A stretch of 64,000 bases of DNA from Agarilytica rhodophyticola (GTDB lineage: Bacteria > Pseudomonadota > Gammaproteobacteria > Pseudomonadales > Cellvibrionaceae). The notes under the pieces were generated by a model, which did not search any database, was not told the origin of the DNA, and saw only the letters and a program-made list of their open reading frames with translations. The DNA is taken from contig NZ_CP020038.1 of NCBI RefSeq assembly GCF_002157225.2, forward strand, positions 1,697,001 to 1,761,000, given 5' to 3'. Of the stretch, positions 37,409-46,041 are shown in pieces (the first letter of the stretch is position 1; every line of letters starts with the position of its first letter). A program made the translations under genes and the position numbers.

Positions 37409-40291
37409 TTATCTGACTAACGAGCGACGCCCTTTTTTCTCAGTGGGTGTTAGCCAAAGGCTTTCTCCAGAACCACTGACTTTTATCGAAGCCGCTTGTT
37501 GTGGCTTTATGGTAATTGAAGGTTCTGCAAATTTCACCTGTTTTGTTAAATCTATTTTTCCACCAACAAAGCCTTCTTCGTTTAAAACAGAGCGATCTCT
37601 AATACGAATTCTATAATTGAAACTCGTATCCCCTTTTTTCATAAAGTCCTGAGGAATTGCAAACCTTATAATGGAGTTATTAAAAGCGGGGTATGCAGGG
37701 CTAAAGAAAAATTCATTTTCCGTTACCAAATCTTCAACTTTCACGGCAAAATCATTACCTTCTTCTCCGAAATATGATAGGTGAGCTACGCTTACTAAGA
37801 AGTCGTCGTTACCATCTTCATCATGATCGATTAACATATCTAAGGCTTTTGTCCCGAAGCTTGCCCAATCGTTACTAGCGTTAACACCGATCAATATAGC
37901 TTGATCACTAATACTATGAAAACCGATACTTTTTATAGAGTTAACATCTTCTACATTTTTGTCTTGTGTTAGCGATAATGTATAGGGATACGCTATAGCA
38001 TCGCCAAAGGCATCGTTACGGAGTGTTACTATATCGCCGTGTTGGCTGAAGTTTAGGCGTGATGCAGCTCTAATCACTGCCATATAGCCCACTCGCATAA
38101 CTTCGTCACCGCTATTTATGACAAACCAACCATCCACTTCATTTCTCATAATATTTTGTATACCATGCGCATTAATATGCAAGTTCACTGGAATTTTTTG
38201 AGTACTACCTGCGCTGACATATACTTCATTATTGATACTTATTGAGACAACATCCCCAGGTAAAGTTTGATTTGGTTCATGGTGAATGGTATAGCGTTTC
38301 CCTGTGTCGGACATATTAGTGATGGTGAGATAACGAGTAGCTGAAGCATTGTATTCGGGATTAACAAAACCAAAACCAATGCCACCCGGATAAGCATAAC
38401 TTGAAGCTTGAAGTGCTTTCTCTATATTGATAACACCCGTTCCCTGCAAACTTAAAGGTGGACTTGCTTCGGGGACGTTAAGTACTTTTGCCGGTGTACT
38501 AGTATTTTGAATGATAGCTTTAATTGCAGAGGGCTTTAAATTAGGGAATTTTTCTTTCAATAAAGCTACCATACCAGCCACTTGCGGTGAAGCCATAGAA
38601 GTACCAGATAACACCTCGGTTTTATCGCCAGAACGAGCCCGCGTAGAATTTATATTAAATCCTGGTGCAGAAATATCTGGTTTAAAAAGCCCAGTAGCCC
38701 CTGGGCCTCTAGAACTAAAATCTGAAATTATATTGTCATCGGCTTCGTAAAGTTTGACATTTGTTTTTGCCAGTTCAGCTCTAACTTTATTACTACCTAA
38801 CTCGTTAATCAATAGTGAGGCATCTTGTGATGAGATCATTAATGTAGGAATTTTTACTACACTATCACCTTCTAGTTCCTGTGGCAGATTCGATAATGTA
38901 CTTGCAAACACAACGGCATCGGCCTTCGCTTGTAAGGCATGTCTCAACTTAACATTGAGTTGGCAATTTTTTGTATCTGCAGAAATCATGGCTATTTTAT
39001 TTGTCAGGGAGTTCTTTAACTTGGAACATCCATCAAAAGGTATTGCCATTGTGATATCACCCACAATAATCTTATCCAACGCTGGTGCCAGTGTTTTGTC
39101 GGCATAGGTTGCAAAAAACTCAAAACGCTTTCCAGAATCAGATATTAACGGTACAAACATCTTGGGTACGTTACCAGGTACGCTGGAAGCAACTACAATA
39201 GAGTCTTCAACTGCAACACCAATATTACTGATGTCGTAACGCACATTATTACCAGAATTACCTGCGGCGAGGACAACAGAAACACCACTGTCCACAGCAT
39301 TTTTTATAGCTACGGTTGCAGGACCAAATAAATCACCGAATGGTTCTCCCAAGCTCAAGTTAATAACGTCAGCTGAATCACTCATATCGCCATCCTGATT
39401 TGGATCTATTGCCAATTCTATAGCATTAGCGACCTTATTGAAGAATCCTTCATCTGTGTCCGAGTCCTCATTATCAGAACCCACTTTATAGCCCATCAAA
39501 CTTGCTCCCGGAGCGATACCTGGAGCGATTATTCCTTCGATACCATTTCCCGCAGCAATCCCGGCAACATGGGTTCCGTGTCCATCAAAATCCATTGGGT
39601 CTTGATCAGGTTTTGGCCCCTCATCGCCTTTAACATCACCAACAAAGTCATAGCCAGCGATTACTCTCTGAGTGGGAAAAGAATCCGGTTCTAATATATT
39701 AGGATCATTATTTAAATAGCTACCGTCACCAGAAAAATCTTTATGCGTGTAATCAAGTCCTGAATCAATTATGGCAATTACCTGACCCTTCCCTGTAATA
39801 CCAGTTGCGTGGGCACGATCTCCACCAACCCAAGAAGTGCTATGATCGCGATAGAACTTTACTTTCTGTTTAGCAATGATAGATTTAATGCCAGGGTTTT
39901 TGCTTAATGATAAAATTTCATCTTCCTTAGCATAAACACTAAAACCTACATCTGTTAATACCACAGCGTCACTCGTCTCTAAACCCTGAGATTCGAATTC
40001 TGCCATTTTGTCTGCAACTAGCTTCTTAAGTTGGTTAGCATATTCTACTTTTCTTTGAGATGTTACGATTGCCGCGTTTTTCTCATGGTTTTTCGTCCAT
40101 GGAATAAGTGGAAGTACATTTAAACGTACAAAATATTCTCTAGTACTTCGTACAGTTTTATTCGTTTTTCTTTCACTATTGAATTTTTTCTTTTCAACTT
40201 GATCGTTAATAGCATGTGCATCATGGGTCTGCAATACAGTGCAGCATATGGCGGCTGCAGGTAGAATCTTTTTACATATTTTAAAAAGCAT
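37409..40291 (-). CDS. Secreted subtilisin-like serine protease (S8) with PA-type insert
   Basis: The product has 960 residues from the ATG at 40291, chosen because GAGAG lies 9 bases upstream; the longest ORF starts at 40306. A signal peptide ends near DAHA. A prodomain of about 120 residues follows. The S8 triad is clear: Asp in VIAIIDSGLDYTHKDF near 174, His in DGHGTHVAGIAAGNG near 240, oxyanion Asn in VVLAAGNSGNN, and Ser in LSGTSMASPQVAGMVALLKE near 560. Between the Asn and Ser lies a PA-like insert (residues about 370-500). A C-terminal beta-rich region of about 350 residues follows. It is likely secreted and degrades extracellular proteins. Confidence 0.93.
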   Translation of the reverse strand: MLFKICKKILPAAAICCTVLQTHDAHAINDQVEKKKFNSERKTNKTVRSTREYFVRLNVLPLIPWTKNHEKNAAIVTSQRKVEYANQLKKLVADKMAEFESQGLETSDAVVLTDVGFSVYAKEDEILSLSKNPGIKSIIAKQKVKFYRDHSTSWVGGDRAHATGITGKGQVIAIIDSGLDYTHKDFSGDGSYLNNDPNILEPDSFPTQRVIAGYDFVGDVKGDEGPKPDQDPMDFDGHGTHVAGIAAGNGIEGIIAPGIAPGASLMGYKVGSDNEDSDTDEGFFNKVANAIELAIDPNQDGDMSDSADVINLSLGEPFGDLFGPATVAIKNAVDSGVSVVLAAGNSGNNVRYDISNIGVAVEDSIVVASSVPGNVPKMFVPLISDSGKRFEFFATYADKTLAPALDKIIVGDITMAIPFDGCSKLKNSLTNKIAMISADTKNCQLNVKLRHALQAKADAVVFASTLSNLPQELEGDSVVKIPTLMISSQDASLLINELGSNKVRAELAKTNVKLYEADDNIISDFSSRGPGATGLFKPDISAPGFNINSTRARSGDKTEVLSGTSMASPQVAGMVALLKEKFPNLKPSAIKAIIQNTSTPAKVLNVPEASPPLSLQGTGVINIEKALQASSYAYPGGIGFGFVNPEYNASATRYLTITNMSDTGKRYTIHHEPNQTLPGDVVSISINNEVYVSAGSTQKIPVNLHINAHGIQNIMRNEVDGWFVINSGDEVMRVGYMAVIRAASRLNFSQHGDIVTLRNDAFGDAIAYPYTLSLTQDKNVEDVNSIKSIGFHSISDQAILIGVNASNDWASFGTKALDMLIDHDEDGNDDFLVSVAHLSYFGEEGNDFAVKVEDLVTENEFFFSPAYPAFNNSIIRFAIPQDFMKKGDTSFNYRIRIRDRSVLNEEGFVGGKIDLTKQVKFAEPSITIKPQQAASIKVSGSGESLWLTPTEKKGRRSLVR

Positions 40292-40306
40292 ATAATAAGC
40301 TCTCAT

Positions 40307-41091
40307 AAAAAATTCGAAATATTAAAAATAGATGTTAAAACAGGTTAACAGCAGCAAGATGATATAAAACTAAACTGAACCGAGTATGAACAATAAACTT
40401 TTTTAGATTAAAATTTTGTAATAAAAATGAAGTATAAACTAATTAGCTTTCAAAAAATAAATTAACGCAGAGCGCAAAGATATTTAGATTGAAGTATGTT
40501 TTTATATGCTTAACCAATTAGTAGAATATAAGAATGTGTAACAGGCTGTATCTAGAGAATAACATTTTGTTACACTGCCAGTGCGATTTATTAAGAAATT
40601 TTTATGGCTGTCAGATAAAGATACCTGTGTAAGACTTCTTTATTCTCTCTGTTTTATTACTTTACACTTATACTGCTAACTTGGGGAAATACCTTCTGCA
40701 GTGGCAGCCTTGGAGTTTGAGCGGTGTTTTTTTCTGAGGTTGGTAAGCTTGAGATAGCGGTACTAATATTTTCTAAGTACAAAAAAGATAATACACAAGA
40801 AATTTTCCTATTATTAAAATAATCTTTTATACGCTGGTGATTATATTCTTTAATCGGAGGTAAGGGTATGAAGTTAAAGGCGAACAATTTTTTTGGACAC
40901 CGCGCCTTGCTAACATAATTCGATACCCGAGTTAAATCGGATATCGAAGAGGACACCCTATATATGAGGAAACCCTATATATGAGTAAAAACTATCTTTG
41001 TTTGTAGGCATAAGGATAAATTATTGTATTTTTTAGTATCGAATTTATACTCGATTATAGTGAAGAAAATAATTTTGGTTGCCCAATATCA
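40307..41091. other. Gap between protease gene and the 243-residue protein gene
   Basis: AT-rich; only unsupported ORFs. No hairpin or repeat stands out. Confidence 0.4.
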
Positions 41092-41823
41092 TCATTTGCG
41101 AGCAGGTTTAAATACTTGCATATATGCAGTTGGGTCTTGTGGTACTATGGTTGCTTGCATTGTCTTTTTATCCGTTCTGAGCACAGATGGGCCATGGCTT
41201 GGTGCATGTACGTTTCTTCGTGTCATGTTGGCCAAACTTTGAGCTATTGAAGGGCCTCCATTAGCGCCCTTAATAGTAGAATTACATACCCCTATTTCTA
41301 TAGAGCTACCTCTTGAAGATGCTGGGGAGGGAAGCTTATTTTTGACAGCGACTGAAAACTCTAAGGGGCTATATTCAATTATTTTGTCTTTATCTTTAAT
41401 CTTTACTACGCCCTCTTTTTTTTGCTGAACTTCATCGGATCGTCTCCCGTGAGCAAAAACAGACCTTCTTTTACTCTTATTTCTTACTCCGTAAGTATCG
41501 AGTAGTGTTTTTGTTCTATCCATTGCTGGGTCTTCACCATCATCTTTTGAAAAAACCATATGACGATTATCTTTACCATGTAACGATGCGAAACTTTCTA
41601 AATTTGGTCGTGTATCCTCACGCCTTTTCTTGTGTGGCCCAGTTGCATATCCAACTTCATAGCCTGCCTGCTCAATCAAGTTGCTTTTTGCAATACCAAA
41701 TAACGCTGTAGCCACTTCAACTTTTGGCTTGAAGTTTAATATGGATGGTTGGCTTCCGTTGGTTATATTTTTTCCGGACTGTGGGCATGTAGAAAAATTA
41801 CTTATTGTGTTTCTTAAAATCAA
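41092..41823 (-). CDS. Hypothetical Ser/Lys-rich protein, possible effector
   Basis: The product has 243 residues and starts with TTG; AGGAG lies 8 bases upstream, the same arrangement as in the kinase fusion gene at 31775. It has no signal peptide or membrane segment. The N-terminus is Ser/Asn/Thr/Pro-rich (SNFSTCPQSGKNITNGSQPS), the middle strongly basic (GPHKKRREDTRP, KSKRRSVFAHGRRSDE) and the C-terminus low in order. No domain is recognised. Disordered, basic and export-signal-free with an effector-like start is the best description; secretion is inference. The gap 41824-42571 holds no gene I can support. Confidence 0.65.
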   Translation of the reverse strand: MILRNTISNFSTCPQSGKNITNGSQPSILNFKPKVEVATALFGIAKSNLIEQAGYEVGYATGPHKKRREDTRPNLESFASLHGKDNRHMVFSKDDGEDPAMDRTKTLLDTYGVRNKSKRRSVFAHGRRSDEVQQKKEGVVKIKDKDKIIEYSPLEFSVAVKNKLPSPASSRGSSIEIGVCNSTIKGANGGPSIAQSLANMTRRNVHAPSHGPSVLRTDKKTMQATIVPQDPTAYMQVFKPARK

Positions 41824-42571
41824 TTAATTAGCTCCTGAAAATTATGATTAATTTAATTATCAAGTTATACAATTAACATTATAAAAATTAGACAATTTAT
41901 AAAGTTAAGTATCTTTAATAAGTTATTCCATGGGTAGTTAAATGAATTAAAAAGTTCGGTTTTTAGCCGCGAGATCTTGGTGGGGAAGGCTAGTTAAAAG
42001 ATTTGATGGTAATTTTGCGTGTTGTTAGGAGTAGTATTAGGTATATATTATATAGTTAACTTAAATACTGTTTTTGTTTTATTTTTATAGTTTAATATTT
42101 GCTGTTATTTTCTCACTCGAACATCGTATGGCTCTTAAAAAATGTTACCTTTGATAATTTCATTCACTATGGTATTTCGATTTTCAAAATCAATGATAAA
42201 ATTAGTAAAACATTCTTCGAACGTCTGAGATCTTTTTTGAGAATACAAAATAATCATTTGGTTTAGGTGGGTGTCAAGCCCGCTGGGTTTAGCTGGCAGT
42301 AGAAATTATTGAGTGGTTCGCGGTTAGTAGATTTTCACTATTATATTCAAGTTCGTACATTTTTCTTTGTATGACTTTTTCATTTGTTTTTGTTTCGTAT
42401 TCCTATATCTTTGTTTTTTCCGTTTTTGGTTATTATATTAAGATATATATGACGCTCATCGCTATAGACTTAGCGGTGCCCTGGCCACTAAAAAAGCTCA
42501 TCTTCTATGCTCGTAACACTCGCACACATGACGATACCCAACTCTCTCAAATTCATAATGCAGGTCTTTAG

Positions 42572-42720
42572 CGGTAAGATGGGTGGCGGTTTCACTACGG
42601 CGCGTGAGTGCATGGTATATAAATACTTTGCGGTAGCCGCTGATCACATCTTCAACATTTTGCAGCACACCAAGGTGAGTGCCAGTGGTGCTATTTTTGT
42701 AGATCCAAGTGGTATTAATA
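42572..42720 (-). pseudogene. RHS gene fragment
   Basis: On the minus strand it reads NTTWIYKNSTTGTHLGVLQ followed by NVEDVISGYRKVF, almost the same as the main RHS gene near 56000-56146 (NTTWTYNNSTTGTHLGVLQ, then NVEDVISGYRKVF). It has no start and stands alone, downstream of the decayed orphan cassette at 43.5-45 kb. It is a relic left by deletion or recombination in the array. Confidence 0.9.
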
Positions 42721-42809
42721 CACTAATGAAAATCAGGGTGAGAGGTAATTTTTGGGGGTTAATATGTGATAAGTGAGACGTAAGACAAAATGTAAGAGGT
42801 AAAAATAAA

Positions 42810-42835
42810 AAGCCCTAGATAAAAGTCTAGGGCTT
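42810..42835 (-). terminator. Terminator of immunity gene at 42858
   Basis: Arms AAGCCCTAG and CTAGGGCTT, 8-base loop, TTTTTATTTTT on the minus strand. The same stem ends two other immunity genes (45446, 47816). Confidence 0.85.
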
Positions 42836-42857
42836 AATATGGTTGGCTTGTTTATCG

Positions 42858-43493
42858 TTAATTATGTGTATCGTATATCTTTGCGGCATTTCTTGATACT
42901 AAAACGTCATTGAACTCTACTCGTTTATCTACAAATAAGACTTCTCGCCTATAAAGGTTTGTACCATCAAGTATAATTAAGTCATGTTTAAAACCTTTAT
43001 CCGTCACAACCTTATTGAAGTAGGAGCTCTGATCTTTTGGCACAAACTTTTCCAGCAACCATTTGTCTGCATTGGCAGGCGTTTTTATTATTTTGAAAAT
43101 TCTATATTGAGGCCTTGTAAGATTTAAAATATCTTCAGTCAGGCATTCATCAGGTTGATATAAAAATTGGCTTTTTTTCTTTAGGAGTACATCATTAAGA
43201 ACAGAAATGCTTTCTGTCACGATCCCAAAATACTCTGCATCAAAATAAAAAACAAACCCTGGAATTCTCTCGTAGTCTTCGCCAAATGCTAAAACCTCAT
43301 AAAAGCCTTCAATTTTAAGGCACCCCAACTTAAATTTCTTTATTTCATAATTATCATAAGAACTTACAAACTCAAGGAAGCTTGACCTATTTTTTAGTTC
43401 ATTTAATTTAGACCCTATTAAATCATCAGCGAATAAATCTGTGCATTGGAAATATGCAAATAAAAAAAGCATTTGTTTAAATATATTTATCAT
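42858..43493 (-). CDS. Exported candidate immunity protein for the cassette at 43.5-45 kb
   Basis: The product has 211 residues from the ATG at 43493 (GAGAGC just upstream); the longest ORF begins at 43505. A signal peptide (MLFLFAYFQCTDLFA) precedes DDLIGSK. It is a paralogue of the protein at 47866-48528: both end with a VTD motif, a LRREVLF or ILRKVVV strand, then EFNDVLVSRNAAKIYD or AFEDRLVVKNASKFFN. The two upstream toxin tips are also paralogous, which supports a toxin-immunity match. It directly follows the toxin frame (stop 43502). Predicted to act in the periplasm. Confidence 0.8.
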   Translation of the reverse strand: MINIFKQMLFLFAYFQCTDLFADDLIGSKLNELKNRSSFLEFVSSYDNYEIKKFKLGCLKIEGFYEVLAFGEDYERIPGFVFYFDAEYFGIVTESISVLNDVLLKKKSQFLYQPDECLTEDILNLTRPQYRIFKIIKTPANADKWLLEKFVPKDQSSYFNKVVTDKGFKHDLIILDGTNLYRREVLFVDKRVEFNDVLVSRNAAKIYDTHN

Positions 43494-43501
43494 ATAAGCT
43501 C

Positions 43502-44975
43502 TCAATCTACCCCATTAGCCCTATCCCAAGAATTTCCATAATAGTCGACATAGGAACCAAAACGATTATTTATTTTCCCATTATAGTAACTGGGGATTAA
43601 GTAATCTGTTCTTTGTTGAATATTCATCCCAAGAAAAGCATCTACATTAACTGGCACTGGAGGAAAACTTAGGCTTTCAAACTTACCTAGCTGTTTATAA
43701 ATTTCTGCGGCATACGCTGTTGCTGCTGCTTCATTTCTTATCCTTACATCAATGTATCTTTGACGGTTAGGCTCTCTTCTAGCACCTCTTGTAACATTAA
43801 TATTATTTGCATGTTGGTAAACATGCCCTAACTCATGAGCGAATGTTTTAAGGGCAGCACCTAAAGTCCTCGAAGTTCGCCTATTAACTATAATAGTATT
43901 TTCACTTAGATCATATTTACTTGATGTAGTTTTGTCGTTGACAATTTCGACGTTAACTTTCAAACTACTCATTAACTTACGAGCAAATTCAGACTCCGAA
44001 GATACTCTTACAATATCATCGGCAGTCCAATCCATAGACAGATCCGAAACACCGCCAGTTTGTGGCGCTAGGGGGGCTGTGGTCTCTCCCCGAATCCCAG
44101 CCCTAACAGCCCAAACGAACGCAGCACTTCCCGCTCCATTTGCAAACTTCCCTCCTGTTGCTTTGGAAATTGTACCACTAAGCATGATACTGCCAAGGCC
44201 TTTTAATATGTTATTCGCCGTTTCGTTGGCGACTGGCGCGAGTTTCCCTCCTAGCGCTGTGCCAACACCGGCGCTAATAAATCCATGCCCAAATTTGCCG
44301 TTATTGAGCAGGCTGGTAATACCGCCGGCCACAGCGACTTTAAGCAGTCCCGTCCAGGAAAATTCTTCAGCGAGAAATGAGGAGGTGATACTGGCTGATA
44401 TATAACTGCTGACTGCCGACAAAGCGATATCCCCTAAATTACCATCGGCAATGGCGGCATCCAACGCACCAAACATTCCTGCAAGCGCAGGCAAACAGGC
44501 TTGACAAGACACAGCCACGATCGCCGTTAATGTAGCTATATCGGTTATAACTTTGCGTATTACTTGCTGCTTGAATAAACGGATCAGCTTGCATAAAACG
44601 GCCGAGTCTTGGATCGTAGATGCGGCCATTCATATGAATTAAGCCCACCGCATCCAAATGCTCGTGCATGGTAAAACCCCGCGTAATAGGGGAGGTGACC
44701 ACCAGCGTATTAAAATCACTTAACGCGTTATCCATTAAGGTCGACCAATCCAACGCCGCACGTTTTTGTCCCCACGCATCAAAGCTAAAGACTAAATCGC
44801 GTCCGCTATTATCTTGCGCAATAGTGCCCATTGCATTGGTAATTACATCCAACGATCCCAAGTGATCTTTATGGAGGTATTGAGTGTCTTGATTAACACG
44901 TGTACCTGATGCATCCAATTTAATGGTGACTAAAGCCCCACCAGGAAGATAGCGTTTAATACTTTGAGTGCCCAA
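43502..44975 (-). pseudogene. Orphan RHS cassette with HELGH metallopeptidase tip, frameshifted
   Basis: Two frames make up one broken cassette. The first (44975-44439, TTG at the homology edge) gives the RHS core up to RFMQADPFIQ and NRYSYI, then leaves frame. The second (open 44629-43502) resumes at TAIVAVSCQACLP and holds the pre-toxin region and the tip. Against the main gene there is a net 86-base deletion near 44531-44535 that removes NNPLNATDPSG and shifts the frame. The tip carries FAHELGHVYQHANN, then NEAAATAYAAEIY, and ends YGNSWDRANGVD: a zincin with HExxH and a likely Glu third ligand. No start with a binding site is present. Its immunity gene follows intact. Confidence 0.85.
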
Positions 44976-45057
44976 GCAGCAAGTGGCTTAAAACAAAACG
45001 GGCGTGGACATCAAAGAGGAATATCATTCTTCTTCTATTGACGACTTCACCCGGTCT

Positions 45058-45086
45058 TTTTAATGCTCGCTGCGCTAGCATTAAAA
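45058..45086. other. Hairpin upstream of the decayed cassette
   Basis: Perfect arms TTTTAATGCT and AGCATTAAAA with a 9-base loop, 12 bases before the plus-strand terminator at 45098. It may be part of a lost plus-strand unit. Confidence 0.4.
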
Positions 45087-45097
45087 CAAACATCATG

Positions 45098-45120
45098 AAG
45101 GGGCGAACCCCCTTTTTTTT
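45098..45120 (+). terminator. Plus-strand terminator without a gene
   Basis: AAGGGG, 5-base loop, CCCCTT followed by T-run to 45120. No plus-strand gene lies upstream of it in the last kilobase, so the gene it served seems lost. Confidence 0.7.
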
Positions 45121-45224
45121 CGACTTCTCGTTATCAAAAATAGTTATCCACAAAGGTTATGATGCGAGTGTGGAAAGAAGTATGATAATAATGTGGTACT
45201 GCTATTTTAGTGTACGATAGTAAT

Positions 45225-45306
45225 GGGGTAATACTGTGCATTTATACGGCAATCGTATGATGAATAATTTGGTTCAAAGTATGAGAGTAAAGTGGGACGC
45301 TACACC
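45225..45306. repeat. Dispersed repeat of about 82 bp, copy 2 (pair with 5541-5622)
   Basis: See the copy at 5541. Here it lies between the decayed cassette and the end of the next immunity gene, in the spacer between two toxin units. Confidence 0.7.
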
Positions 45307-45445
45307 TAACTAAAATTGTGGAGTTAGTCCACCGCTTACTTATTTTTAACACATACTACGACCAACAAATTGGCCAAAACTACTATGCCAATTTGGTCAT
45401 CAACAGTTAGATTGTAAATTATGTAGCCTGAAATGCAAAAAATAA

Positions 45446-45469
45446 AAAGCCCTAGTTAACTAGGGCTTT
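45446..45469 (-). terminator. Terminator of immunity gene at 45496
   Basis: Perfect 12-base palindrome arms AAAGCCCTAGTT and AACTAGGGCTTT, then TTTTTATTTTTT on the minus strand. Confidence 0.9.
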
Positions 45470-45495
45470 GGATAGTTGTATTGTCTGTTAATTAG

Positions 45496-46041
45496 TCAGC
45501 TACAACTAGAAAGTTTTTTGTTAATAATGTAATCAATCAAAGTATCTTTACTATAGTTTTCCTGTGAAGAGAAATAATCTACCATATCTTCTGAGTAAAA
45601 AACATCACAGCTGCTATACAAATAAATGTCTCTACCCTCATGAGTCAATTTTTTAAAAAATATAACACCCTCTTCACCTGTCTGTAAGGTCGATGGGCCA
45701 GGGTTTCTGTCGTAAGGCACTTTGATTATTTGTCCTGGCTGAAACTTGCCTCTTATATTATTTACAATGAGAAAAGATTCGTATTTTATATCCTTACTTA
45801 AATTATCCAATCTATTCTGAATTAGCTTTTTATCACAGTTATGAGTTGTAGATATATGATTTTTATGCAGGAGTGAATTAAAATATCCGCATCCAATTTT
45901 CCCACTTAATTTTAGTACAAATGCAATTGAGTCTTTTTCAGAAAAATAACTGGTATCTTCAATATTTTTTTCATAGGCAAGTGAATTACTAAAATTAAAA
46001 AATAAAAATAATACGAAAAATTTAGTGGCCACGTGTTTCAT
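45496..46041 (-). CDS. Exported candidate immunity protein for the JAMM-like tip
   Basis: The product has 181 residues from the ATG at 46041, where a signal peptide begins (FFVLFLFFNFSNSLA, cleavage before YEK); the longest ORF starts at 46074. It overlaps the toxin stop (46022) by 20 bases. Cys residues lie near both ends of the mature chain. A beta-rich centre (FLIVNNIRGKFQPGQIIKV, GEEGVIFFKK, YLYSSCDVF) vaguely recalls netrin/TIMP-like inhibitors, but this is a weak impression. No known family. Export of the partner protein suggests that the toxin is met in the periplasm. Confidence 0.8.
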   Translation of the reverse strand: MKHVATKFFVLFLFFNFSNSLAYEKNIEDTSYFSEKDSIAFVLKLSGKIGCGYFNSLLHKNHISTTHNCDKKLIQNRLDNLSKDIKYESFLIVNNIRGKFQPGQIIKVPYDRNPGPSTLQTGEEGVIFFKKLTHEGRDIYLYSSCDVFYSEDMVDYFSSQENYSKDTLIDYIINKKLSSCS

